From Rhodospirillaceae bacterium TMED167 (lineage in GTDB: Bacteria; Pseudomonadota; Alphaproteobacteria; Rhodospirillales_A; UBA2165), in the NCBI GenBank assembly GCA_002170915.1, contig NHHQ01000152.1, positions 1 through 8,085 of the forward strand: 8,085 nt of DNA, in the 5' to 3' direction. The notes under the pieces were generated by a model. That model did not search any database, had not been told where the DNA came from, and saw only the letters and a program-made list of their open reading frames with translations. This document shows, piece after piece, positions 1-6,464 of the stretch; position 1 is the stretch's first letter; each line of letters starts with the position of its first letter. Both the position numbers and the translations under genes were made by a program.

Positions 1-34
1 AAAGTCTAAATTTACAGTGTGCGATAGGTCGCCT

Positions 35-56
35 GCCACCGACGTTCATCGGCAGC
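35..56 (-). terminator. Weak hairpin downstream of the cold-shock gene
   Basis: On the minus strand, about 15 bases after the cold-shock stop codon, an 8-bp stem (35-42 with 49-56, including two G-U pairs) closes a 6-base loop. No run of U follows, so this is at best a weak or Rho-assisted terminator. Its position is the main support. Confidence 0.2.
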
Positions 57-70
57 GGCGCCCGTCACCG

Positions 71-280
71 TTATTCTACGACTGACAAATTTTCTGCGGA
101 TGATTTACCATTCTGTCCGGGCTGAAGCTCGTAAGAGACTTTTTGCCCGTCTGCCAGCGTGCTGAGACCTGCACGCTCAACTGCTGAAATATGGACGAAC
201 GCATCTTTCGAACCATCTTCAGGCTCAATAAACCCAAAACCTTTGGCAGGGTTGAACCACTTTACGGTACCAATAGCCAT
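71..280 (-). CDS. Cold-shock protein, CspA family
   Basis: A single cold-shock domain of 69 residues, the usual length for the family. These small five-stranded beta-barrel (OB-fold) proteins bind single-stranded RNA and DNA in the cytoplasm and act as RNA chaperones. Both nucleic-acid motifs are present: RNP1 as KGFGFI (residues 13-18) and RNP2 as FVHIS (28-32), with the N-terminal GTVKWFN strand typical of the family. Two adjacent ATG codons could start it (283 and 280). AAAGGAG lies 3 bases before the first and 6 before the second, so the second is preferred, giving the usual MAIGTVKWF start. The gene stands alone and is transcribed away from the manC-type gene. Its probable leader is about 140 nt, recalling cold-inducible csp mRNAs. 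Whether this copy is cold-induced or constitutive cannot be told from the protein. Confidence 0.96.
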   Translation of the reverse strand: MAIGTVKWFNPAKGFGFIEPEDGSKDAFVHISAVERAGLSTLADGQKVSYELQPGQNGKSSAENLSVVE

Positions 281-309
281 CATTTACTCCTTTGAATGAG
301 ATGACGTGC

Positions 310-335
310 CGCCCCACTGCATGAGTTAAGGGGCG
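310..335 (-). promoter_or_regulatory. Stem-loop in the leader of the cold-shock gene
   Basis: A perfect 6-bp GC-rich inverted repeat (CGCCCC at 310-315 with GGGGCG at 330-335) with a 14-base loop sits in the probable 5' leader, about 16 bases upstream of the ribosome binding site at 284-293. Leaders of cold-shock mRNAs are known to change structure with temperature. A similar role here is inference, and no known family was recognised. Confidence 0.35.
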
Positions 336-428
336 TTACAAATAACGTTCACATTGTCGGGAGAAACCACGCTCATCGGCGCACCGGTTGATTAGGCAGC
401 ACCAAACGAATGTAACACGTATGTAGTC

Positions 429-456
429 GGTGTAGATGAAAATTGAATGAAGTCAA
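429..456 (-). promoter_or_regulatory. Probable promoter of the cold-shock gene
   Basis: Read on the minus strand, TTGACT (456-451) is followed after 16 bases by TACACC (434-429). The wider -10 context TCTACACC resembles the alphaproteobacterial GCTANAWC pattern. Transcription would start near 422, giving a leader of about 140 nt. The -35 is good and the -10 imperfect. Confidence 0.4.
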
Positions 457-724
457 CAACTATTGGCGGCCTCATTAATCAAGAGCCCGCCAGAAAGTTT
501 AAATTTTAATCACATAAATAGCCCCTGGTCTCCAGAGACGACTTCAAAATGGTCAATCGGCGAACCTCACCGGCGATCCCAGGGTTTAACCAAATGTAGC
601 TCAATGACGCGAGACCGAGCCAAGATCACTCGGCTTCTAATTTTCTTCCTTTGCGAATTGAAAATGTTGGTGGCCGAGGGAACTGCCGTTTTTACATTTT
701 TACGACCAACTTGTAAGTCCCCGA
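457..724. other. Gene-free, AT-richer intergenic stretch
   Basis: No convincing coding sequence lies between the cold-shock promoter region and the manC-type promoter. The only open frame of any length starts with TTG, lacks a ribosome binding site and has a composition unlike a bacterial protein. The stretch is visibly richer in A and T than its neighbours, for example around 497-520. It holds some dyads: CCCTGG (523-528) complementary to CCAGGG (579-584), GTCTC/GAGAC (528-532/535-539) and a 5-bp hairpin at 615-633. No tRNA arm or known riboswitch was recognised. A small RNA is possible but unproven. Confidence 0.5.
615..648 (+). terminator. Terminator-like hairpin without an assigned upstream gene
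   Basis: CCGAG (615-619) and CTCGG (629-633) form a 5-bp stem with a 9-base loop, followed by a pyrimidine-rich tract with several Ts (634-648). It resembles a weak Rho-independent terminator on the plus strand, yet no plus-strand gene precedes it. It is either chance or the end of an unannotated small transcript. Confidence 0.2.
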
Positions 725-753
725 TTGTCTGGCTTCTCGGGAAAAGCTAAAAC
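725..753 (+). promoter_or_regulatory. Probable promoter of the manC-type gene
   Basis: TTGTCTG (725-731) and GCTAAAAC (746-753) are separated by 14 bases. The second element matches the Caulobacter-type consensus GCTANAWC at every position, and the first differs from TTGACGS mainly at the A. Transcription would begin about 6-8 bases after the -10 element, at or next to the ATG at 759. Confidence 0.5.
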
Positions 754-758
754 AGCCT

Positions 759-2201
759 ATGTCCCGAACCTCTCCTTGCGGCTCTCCACTTGTCACTCCG
801 GTCATCCTCTCTGGCGGCGTGGGCAGCCGACTGTGGCCTCTATCCCGGGAACTCTACCCCAAACAACTGCAAGCCCTGGTGACGGAAAAGAGCCTGCTCC
901 AGGAGACAGCATTGCGCGTAAGCGGGGAGTGTTTCGGCGCACCAGCCATTATCTGCAACAACGAGCACCGGTTCATTGTGGCCGAACATCTGCGGGATTG
1001 TGGACTTAATCCGAGCGCCATCGTGCTCGAGCCCGTGGGCCGTAATACCGCGCCCGCCGCCGCCATCGCCGCCCTTTTAAGCGCCGCGACAGATAACGAC
1101 GCGCTGATACTGCTGCTGCCCTCGGATCACATCATAAGAAATCAGGATGTATTTCTTACGGCCATCGGCCAAGCCGCTGCAGCAGCCCAAAACGGCTATC
1201 TCGTTACCTTCGGCATGCCGGCCAGCACGCCCGAGACCGGGTACGGTTACATCGAGCGTGGGGCGGAAATCGCGTTGGCACCAGGCTGCTTCCAGGTCGC
1301 TCAATTTATCGAAAAACCCGATACCGTCAATGCGGAAGCATATGTCGCCGCCGGAACCTACGACTGGAACAGCGGCATGTTCCTGTTTTCTGCGGCAAGT
1401 TTCCTTGGCGAAATGGAGACCCACGCGCCGGAGGTTCTGGCCCTCTGCCGCACTGCTCTGGAAACCCGGGAAACCGATATGGATTTTATGCGTCTGGGCC
1501 ATGAAGCCTTCGCGCAAATTAACGGGATCTCCATCGACTATGCGGTGATGGAACATACGGACAAGGCGGCGGTCATCCCCGCCGAAATGGGGTGGAGCGA
1601 CGTGGGCGCCTGGGACGCCCTGTGGGATATCTCTGATAAAGACAAACACGGCAATGTGCTCAAAGGTAACGTAATCGCGGAAAATGTCAGCAATTCCTAT
1701 ATCCGGACGGATAAGCGATGGGTCGCCGCCGCCGGACTTAAGGACACCATCGTGGTCGCTACGGACGATGCCGTGCTTGTGGCTGCAAGGGACGAGGCGC
1801 AACAGGTCAAAGAGCTGGTGGCGCAGCTCAAAGACTACGCGCCGGACCTGCACCTGTCTCACTCCGTGGTTTACCGGCCATGGGGCTGGTATCAGTCTTT
1901 GGGAGTCGGGCCCGCCTTCCAGGTCAAACTCATCCAGTTGAATCCAGGCGCCAAGATCAGCCTACAGCGTCATCAGCACCGCGCGGAACACTGGGTCGTG
2001 GTGTCGGGAAACGCTACCGTCACCCGTGACGACGATGTGTTCGAGCTGGAAAAAAATCAGTCCACATTCATTCCCGTCAAAGCCATTCATCGGCTCGAGA
2101 ACAAGAGCAGTCAGCCCCTCCAGATTGTCGAGGTCCAGTCAGGCGACTATCTCGGCGAGGACGATATCGAGCGTTTCGATGATCACTATGGCCGCGATTA
2201 A
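759..2201 (+). CDS. manC: Mannose-1-phosphate guanylyltransferase / mannose-6-phosphate isomerase (bifunctional)
   Basis: A 480-residue type II PMI-GMP protein (ManC/AlgA/XanB/CpsB family). The N-terminal nucleotidyltransferase converts mannose-1-phosphate and GTP to GDP-mannose; the C-terminal cupin interconverts fructose-6-phosphate and mannose-6-phosphate. The product feeds exopolysaccharide or lipopolysaccharide synthesis. Visible motifs are the GTP-binding loop GGVGSRLWPLSR (19-30; the family usually has GGSGTRLWP), LLPSDH (119-124), FIEKPD (183-188), YDWNSGMF (201-208), MGWSDVGAW (277-285), and the metal-binding isomerase segment QRHQHRAEHW (403-412) with H405, H407 and E410. The C-terminus ends in the typical YLGEDDIxRxDDxYGR. 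ATG 759 is the only possible start, because an in-frame stop lies at 714-716 with no ATG, GTG or TTG between. No ribosome binding site is well placed. No phosphomannomutase or GDP-mannose-using gene is nearby, so the gene symbol rests on the family. Confidence 0.95.
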   Translation: MSRTSPCGSPLVTPVILSGGVGSRLWPLSRELYPKQLQALVTEKSLLQETALRVSGECFGAPAIICNNEHRFIVAEHLRDCGLNPSAIVLEPVGRNTAPAAAIAALLSAATDNDALILLLPSDHIIRNQDVFLTAIGQAAAAAQNGYLVTFGMPASTPETGYGYIERGAEIALAPGCFQVAQFIEKPDTVNAEAYVAAGTYDWNSGMFLFSAASFLGEMETHAPEVLALCRTALETRETDMDFMRLGHEAFAQINGISIDYAVMEHTDKAAVIPAEMGWSDVGAWDALWDISDKDKHGNVLKGNVIAENVSNSYIRTDKRWVAAAGLKDTIVVATDDAVLVAARDEAQQVKELVAQLKDYAPDLHLSHSVVYRPWGWYQSLGVGPAFQVKLIQLNPGAKISLQRHQHRAEHWVVVSGNATVTRDDDVFELEKNQSTFIPVKAIHRLENKSSQPLQIVEVQSGDYLGEDDIERFDDHYGRD

Positions 2202-2261
2202 CCGAGCATATTCCCCTTTGGGGCCTCGCCCGTCACTGTGTTCTCCAACAAGGTCACATCC

Positions 2262-3632
2262 ATGACCCATCTTCCCAATTCCCTCGGTGCGCGTGACATC
2301 GCGAGTTACTTTCACCCTTACACCAACCTGAAAACGGTTCAGGAGACCGGACCGAGCATTATCACAGGCGGTAATGGGGTGGAGGTCTATGACGAAGACG
2401 GCAAGGTCTATATTGAAGCATTGGCTGGTCTCTGGTGCACCGCACTCGGCTTCCACAATGAACGGCTCGTGAAAGCAGCGTCGGACGCCATGACAGCGCT
2501 GCCTTTTTATCATGGATTTGGGGCAAAATCACACCCTGCGGCAATCGAGTTGGCCGAGAAATTACTCGAGATCGCCCCTGTTCCCATGTCCAAGGTGTTT
2601 TTCGCCAACTCAGGCTCAGAGGCCAATGATACGGCCATCAAGATCATCTGGTATCTCAATAATGCACTCGGCCGGCCGGAAAAAAAGAAAATCATTTCCC
2701 GGCAAAAAGCCTATCATGGGGTCACCATTGCAACGGCGAGTATGACGGGCTTGCCCAAAAACCACATCGATTTCGATCTGCCCATTGAGCGTGTGCTGCA
2801 CACGGACTGTCCGCATTATTACAGATACGCTGAGGACGGCGAGACCGAAGAGGCGTTCGCCACACGCTGCGCCGACAATTTGCGCGCTCTCATCGAAGAG
2901 GAAGGCCCCGACACCATCGCCGCTTTTTTTGCCGAACCGGTGATGGGGGCCGGCGGCGTCATCCCGCCCCCTGCCACATATTTCGAGAAAATTCAGTCGA
3001 TTTTGAAGGAATACGATATCCTGTTCGTGGTGGACGAGGTGATTTGCGGTTTTGGCCGCACGGGCCAAATGTTTGGCACACAAACATACTCCCTTCATCC
3101 CGACATGATCACCGTGGCAAAGGCGTTGTCGTCTGGCTACCTGCCCATTTCGGCGCTCATGGTGAACGAAAAAATTTATGATGTCATTGCCGAACACAGT
3201 GACAAAATCGGTATTTTTGGTCACGGGTTTACCTATGGCGGACACCCCGTGTCCTGCGCAGTGGCGTTGGAGACCCAGAAAATCTACGAAGAAACCGATA
3301 TCCTATCTCATGTGCGCCAGGTCTCCCCTGCTCTGCAAAATGGGCTTCGGACCTTTGCGACTCATGATTTAATCGGCGAAGTGCGGGGCGTGGGGCTGAT
3401 CGGCGCCATCGAATTAGTGAGAGATAAATCGACCCGCAAGCCTTTCGACGCACGGGACGGGGTCGGGGCGTATCTGTCTGAATGCGCTCAGAAAAACGGC
3501 CTCATATCGCGGGCCCTAGGGGATACACTAGCGTTTTCGCCACCCCTTGTGATAGACACGGATCAAATCGAACGCATGATGAACATCGTGGAGACATCCC
3601 TGGAGGAAACAAAGGCCTGGCTCTACCCATAA
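2262..3632 (+). CDS. Class III PLP-dependent aminotransferase, omega-amine/amino acid:pyruvate type
   Basis: A 456-residue fold-type I, class III transaminase that moves an amino group from an amine or omega-amino acid to a keto acid, usually pyruvate. Automated annotation often calls such proteins 'aspartate aminotransferase family'. The Schiff-base lysine is K287 in VAKALSSGY, preceded by the cofactor-binding DEVICGFGRTG. NSGSEAND binds PLP phosphate and YHG (Y151) stacks on the ring. W58 in AGLWC and the candidate 'flipping' arginine R417 in LISRALGD sit where the Chromobacterium violaceum amine transaminase has W60 and R416 (numbering from memory), supporting dual amine and carboxylate substrates. 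I prefer ATG 2262 over an in-frame GTG at 2238, because AAGG lies 8 bases upstream of the ATG. It lies 60 bases after the manC-type gene and 134 before ALA synthase. The exact substrate cannot be read from sequence; putrescine, beta-alanine, GABA or another amine are all possible. Confidence 0.9.
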   Translation: MTHLPNSLGARDIASYFHPYTNLKTVQETGPSIITGGNGVEVYDEDGKVYIEALAGLWCTALGFHNERLVKAASDAMTALPFYHGFGAKSHPAAIELAEKLLEIAPVPMSKVFFANSGSEANDTAIKIIWYLNNALGRPEKKKIISRQKAYHGVTIATASMTGLPKNHIDFDLPIERVLHTDCPHYYRYAEDGETEEAFATRCADNLRALIEEEGPDTIAAFFAEPVMGAGGVIPPPATYFEKIQSILKEYDILFVVDEVICGFGRTGQMFGTQTYSLHPDMITVAKALSSGYLPISALMVNEKIYDVIAEHSDKIGIFGHGFTYGGHPVSCAVALETQKIYEETDILSHVRQVSPALQNGLRTFATHDLIGEVRGVGLIGAIELVRDKSTRKPFDARDGVGAYLSECAQKNGLISRALGDTLAFSPPLVIDTDQIERMMNIVETSLEETKAWLYP

Positions 3633-3766
3633 ATTAGAACGATACACCCTAGTCAAAGGGTCGAAAAAAGACTTGGCAATCGTAAACAGATCGTCATGTT
3701 ATAAGTGGAGCTACACGCTGAAGACGGGGGCCATTAAACCGTTACAGGCGAGGTAAGTTAAAGGCA

Positions 3767-4978
3767 ATGGATTACGATAAGTTTTTTGAAGATCGGGTGA
3801 AAGACCTCAAGGCGGAGGGCAGATACCGCGTATTTGCTGACCTGGAACGCAAGGCAGGAAGCTTCCCGGCCGCAAAAAACCATCAAGGCACGGGCGTGAA
3901 AGACATCACGGTCTGGTGCTCAAACGATTATCTCGGCATGGGGCAAAATACTGTTGTGACGGGCGCCATGCACCGGGCCCTTGATGAGAGTGGCGCAGGC
4001 GCTGGCGGTACACGCAATATCTCAGGTACCAATCATTATCATGTCCTTCTGGAACAAGAGCTTGCTGACCTCCACGGGAAAAAGTCCGCGCTAATCTTTA
4101 CATCCGGCTATGTTGCAAATCTGACGACCCTTAGCACCATCGGCCAGATGCTGCCCAACAGCGTGATTTTATCGGACTCGCTCAATCACAATTCAATGAT
4201 CGCCGGTATCCGGCATTCGCAAGCTGAGAAGAAAATCTTCAAGCACAACGATATGGCGGATCTGGAGGCTAAGCTAAACGATATCGCCCCAGGACGGCCC
4301 ACCGTTATCGCCTTTGAGTCGGTCTATTCAATGGACGGTGATATCGCTCCCATTAAGGAAATACTTAACCTTGCGGACAAATACAATGCCCTCACCTTTA
4401 TCGACGAGGTCCATGCTGTGGGTCTCTATGGTGCCCAGGGCGCAGGCGTCGCGGAACGTGACGGCCTGATGGATCGAATTGATATCATTCAAGGCACTCT
4501 TGCCAAAGGCTTTGGTGTTGTGGGCGGCTACATCGCGGGCTCCGCATCCCTGTGTGATTTCATCCGCTCCTACGGTGACGGATTTATTTTTTCCTCCTCC
4601 ATGCCACCGGCGGTCGCCGCCGGCGCGTTGGAGAGCGTGCGCTATGTTAGAGAGCATTCTGAGCTCCGTGAGCACCACCAAGAGCGCGCCGCCACTCTCA
4701 AACGGAGGCTAACGGAGATCGGCATCCCGGTCATGCCGTCGGTCACCCACATCGTTCCTGTGCTCGTCAGAGACCCTGTCCTATGCAAGCAGGCGAGCGA
4801 CGATCTCCTATATGACCATGGCATTTACGTGCAGCCGATCAATTATCCCACTGTCCCGCGCGGTACCGAGCGGCTCCGATTTACACCCACGCCACTGCAT
4901 GACGATCGGCTCATGGATCACCTGGTTGATGCGATGAAATCAGTCTGGCACCAGCTCGGCCTTAAAGAAGCGGCATAG
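3767..4978 (+). CDS. hemA: 5-aminolevulinate synthase
   Basis: A 403-residue PLP enzyme of the alpha-oxoamine synthase family that condenses glycine with succinyl-CoA to give 5-aminolevulinate, CO2 and CoA. This is the first step of heme synthesis by the C4 route. It matches the R. capsulatus enzyme almost throughout: MDY N-terminus, GRYR (R21), [10 protein letters not shown] (50-59), [13 protein letters not shown] (76-88) with the T82 expected of ALA synthases, [20 protein letters not shown], and the cofactor lysine K247 in GTLAKGFG. The C-terminal [19 protein letters not shown] is also conserved. Length and ends are complete. Possible ribosome binding sites are poorly spaced: GAGG 13 bases and AAGG 2 bases before the ATG. 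The 134-base upstream gap suggests its own promoter, but I found none that is convincing. No Cys-Pro heme-regulatory motif is present. Canonical heme synthesis is the simplest reading; a dedicated role in a secondary metabolite has no support here. Confidence 0.96.
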   Translation: MDYDKFFEDRVKDLKAEGRYRVFADLERKAGSFPAAKNHQGTGVKDITVWCSNDYLGMGQNTVVTGAMHRALDESGAGAGGTRNISGTNHYHVLLEQELADLHGKKSALIFTSGYVANLTTLSTIGQMLPNSVILSDSLNHNSMIAGIRHSQAEKKIFKHNDMADLEAKLNDIAPGRPTVIAFESVYSMDGDIAPIKEILNLADKYNALTFIDEVHAVGLYGAQGAGVAERDGLMDRIDIIQGTLAKGFGVVGGYIAGSASLCDFIRSYGDGFIFSSSMPPAVAAGALESVRYVREHSELREHHQERAATLKRRLTEIGIPVMPSVTHIVPVLVRDPVLCKQASDDLLYDHGIYVQPINYPTVPRGTERLRFTPTPLHDDRLMDHLVDAMKSVWHQLGLKEAA

Positions 4979-4991
4979 GCTGAGAGCAACT

Positions 4992-5078
4992 GTTCCGGAC
5001 GGGTGGCCCCCCATCAGAAAAGCGTCTGGAGCCGGGAACGTGTCTTGAGAGGGTCCGTCCGTTGCAGAGGTGTTCTGC
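4992..5078. terminator. Inverted-repeat-rich convergent intergenic region
   Basis: Between ALA synthase and the converging CinA-family gene are several dyads: CGGACGG (4996-5002) with CCGTCCG (5055-5061), an overlapping alternative 4995-5001 with 5023-5029 (one G-U), and GCAGA/TCTGC (5064-5068/5074-5078) with a 5-base loop. None is followed by a U tract on either strand. The region may help end transcription in both directions, but no canonical terminator is visible. Confidence 0.25.
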
Positions 5079-5081
5079 GGG

Positions 5082-5576
5082 TTAGGGGCCTGCCAAGCCA
5101 TCCCGCAAGAGGGCCAGGGCCTCGCCAGCGAAGCTCCACATATTCCCTTCCCGGTCGTCACTGCCGGTTTCCATGATGCGCGAGAGTGTTTTCGGGCCAG
5201 AGAGCGCGACCGCCACGTGACCTGCCGCATCGCCATAAGAATTACCCGTGGGCCCGCTCGCGCCGCTCTCGCACAAGCCCCACGTCGCCCCCAACTTTTC
5301 CCGCACCGCCTCGGCAACGATCAGGGCATAATCCTCTGTCGACGCGCGCATGGTGACAACGTCCTCGGGTAGCCCCAACAGGGCGCGCCGGGCCTCCCGC
5401 GTATAGATGGCACCGCCACCTAAAAAATAGGATGAGGCCCCTGACACCGAGAGGAGGGATGCAGACACAAGGCCGCCGGAAGACGATTCGGCAACCGCAA
5501 TGGTTTCACCGCGTTTTTTCAATAGGTCGCCCGCGTCGCCTGCGAGGTCTAAGAGACGGGTTGGATGATCGGACAT
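5082..5576 (-). CDS. CinA C-terminal-domain protein (PncC-like, possible NMN amidohydrolase)
   Basis: A 164-residue stand-alone CinA C-terminal domain, the usual length for PncC (YgaD) proteins, which hydrolyse nicotinamide mononucleotide to nicotinate mononucleotide and ammonia in pyridine nucleotide salvage. The family pattern is clear: AVAESSSGG (27-35), SGASSYFLGG, AIYTREARRALLG and ESGASGPTG near residues 103-111. As I recall the Ser-Tyr-Lys catalytic set of characterised PncC enzymes, alignment to E. coli PncC puts S48 and Y58 in place but R63 where lysine is expected. The usual ESCTGG is ESSSGG here. Deamidase activity is therefore uncertain although the fold is not in doubt. The start is supported by AAAGG 8 bases upstream. 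There is no N-terminal MoCF-like domain, so this is not full-length CinA. It is divergent from the hydrolase and convergent with ALA synthase. Confidence 0.85.
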   Translation of the reverse strand: MSDHPTRLLDLAGDAGDLLKKRGETIAVAESSSGGLVSASLLSVSGASSYFLGGGAIYTREARRALLGLPEDVVTMRASTEDYALIVAEAVREKLGATWGLCESGASGPTGNSYGDAAGHVAVALSGPKTLSRIMETGSDDREGNMWSFAGEALALLRDGLAGP

Positions 5577-5608
5577 AATCTCTGCCTTTCACAAAAGGAT
5601 ACGAACAA

Positions 5609-5616
5609 GCTATACC
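5609..5616 (+). promoter_or_regulatory. Possible -10 element of the hydrolase gene
   Basis: GCTATACC matches the alphaproteobacterial -10 pattern GCTANAWC at seven of eight positions and lies about 63 bases before the preferred hydrolase start. No recognisable -35 accompanies it, so the call is weak. Confidence 0.25.
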
Positions 5617-5640
5617 AGAGCCAGGGGGAGAGCCAGGGGG
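5617..5640 (+). repeat. Perfect 12-bp tandem duplication
   Basis: AGAGCCAGGGGG occurs twice back to back (5617-5628 and 5629-5640) in the spacer between the CinA-family gene and the hydrolase, just downstream of a possible -10 element. Being a multiple of three, it leaves the upstream reading frame open, which explains why the hydrolase frame extends artificially to 5565. Confidence 0.9.
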
Positions 5641-5678
5641 CAATCCAGTCAGGCCCCCGTCGCGCTGAGAGCTTTTTT

Positions 5679-6461
5679 ATGACAGATAAAATAAACACAC
5701 TTGCCGTTGATGGCATCGCCCTTGAAGTAAAGTGGATCGGGTTGGCGGAGAGCCAAAAACCTGTTCTGGTCTTCCTACATGAAGGCCTCGGATGCGTAGC
5801 GCTGTGGCGGGACTTTCCAGAGAAACTCTGTGACGCCCTTGGCCTCCGTGGCCTTGTGTTCAGCCGCCAAGGATACGGGGCGTCGGACCCCATCCCGCTG
5901 CCCCGGCCAATGCGTTTTATGCACCATGAGGGGCTCACGGTCCTGCCCAAAGTTTTGGATGCTGCCGGTATCGATCAGGCCATCCTGGTCGGCCACAGTG
6001 ACGGTGGCTCTATTTCTCTGATTAATGCGGGCGGCGTGCAGGACCCCAGGGTCAAAGCCGTCGTCACACTTGCCGCCCATGTCTTTAATGAAGACATAAC
6101 GGTGCGAGGCGCCGCAGAGGCCAAAACTGCCTATGAAACCACCAATCTCCGGGAACGGCTGGCGAAATATCATGGCGACAACGTGGACTGTGCCTTTTGG
6201 GGCTGGAATGGCGTGTGGCTCGATCCGAATTTTAAAGACTGGAACATTGAGGAATTTCTTCCCGACATCTCGATACCAGCCCTTGTTCTTCAAGGCAAAG
6301 AAGATCAGTACGGGACCCCCGCCCAAGTCGAGGCAATACAGCGCGGTATCGGAATGCCAGCCCGCATTCGTCTTATTCCTGACTGCAAGCACTCTCCACA
6401 TCTTGAACAGCCGGACGTTACCCTCACGTTAATCGCAGACTTTGTGGAGAGTTTGGACTAG
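5679..6461 (+). CDS. Alpha/beta hydrolase
   Basis: A 260-residue alpha/beta-hydrolase-fold protein, probably cytoplasmic, with no signal peptide or membrane segment. The fold's elements appear in order: oxyanion-side HEGLG (34-38), SRQGYGASD (62-70), nucleophile elbow GHSDGG with S107, probable acid D209 in LVLQGKEDQYG, and H238 in DCKHSPHLEQP. Strand-helix spacing and length are typical of esterase/C-C hydrolase-like members. The substrate cannot be assigned. I start it at ATG 5679, with GAGAG 7 bases upstream; the frame stays open to 5565, but that extension overlaps the divergent CinA-family start, includes the tandem repeat and does not resemble the fold. The next gene begins 3 bases after the stop, so the two are almost certainly co-transcribed. 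Confidence 0.88.
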   Translation: MTDKINTLAVDGIALEVKWIGLAESQKPVLVFLHEGLGCVALWRDFPEKLCDALGLRGLVFSRQGYGASDPIPLPRPMRFMHHEGLTVLPKVLDAAGIDQAILVGHSDGGSISLINAGGVQDPRVKAVVTLAAHVFNEDITVRGAAEAKTAYETTNLRERLAKYHGDNVDCAFWGWNGVWLDPNFKDWNIEEFLPDISIPALVLQGKEDQYGTPAQVEAIQRGIGMPARIRLIPDCKHSPHLEQPDVTLTLIADFVESLD

Positions 6462-6464
6462 TCG

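Noticed and set aside
463..750. A 95-codon plus-strand open frame in the intergenic region
   Set aside because: It starts with TTG, has no ribosome binding site, runs through the manC-type promoter, and its translation does not resemble a structured protein.
1077..1862. A 261-codon open frame on the minus strand inside the manC-type gene
   Set aside because: It lies wholly antisense to a gene with clear family motifs, its composition (many His, Arg, Val) is that of a shadow frame, and no domain is recognisable.
2238..2261. GTG start adding 8 residues to the aminotransferase
   Set aside because: ATG 2262 has AAGG 8 bases upstream and the extra residues do not look conserved; the upstream GTG remains possible but less likely.
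2616..3245. A 209-codon minus-strand open frame inside the aminotransferase
   Set aside because: Antisense shadow of a well-conserved coding region, with no domain and no independent promoter or ribosome binding site seen.
3646..3661. ACCCT/AGGGT hairpin just after the aminotransferase stop as a terminator
   Set aside because: Only 5 bp, AT-flanked, and followed by A residues rather than T on the plus strand.
3673..3705. TTGGCA ... TATAAG as the ALA synthase promoter
   Set aside because: The 21-base spacer is too long for a sigma-70-type promoter, and a shifted -10 fits poorly.
5565..5678. Upstream extension of the alpha/beta hydrolase by 38 residues
   Set aside because: It overlaps the divergent CinA-family start, includes the 12-bp tandem repeat, and the resulting sequence is not part of the fold. 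ATG 5679 has a good ribosome binding site.
5775..6401. A 208-codon minus-strand open frame inside the alpha/beta hydrolase
   Set aside because: Shadow of the plus-strand gene, whose catalytic motifs are complete.
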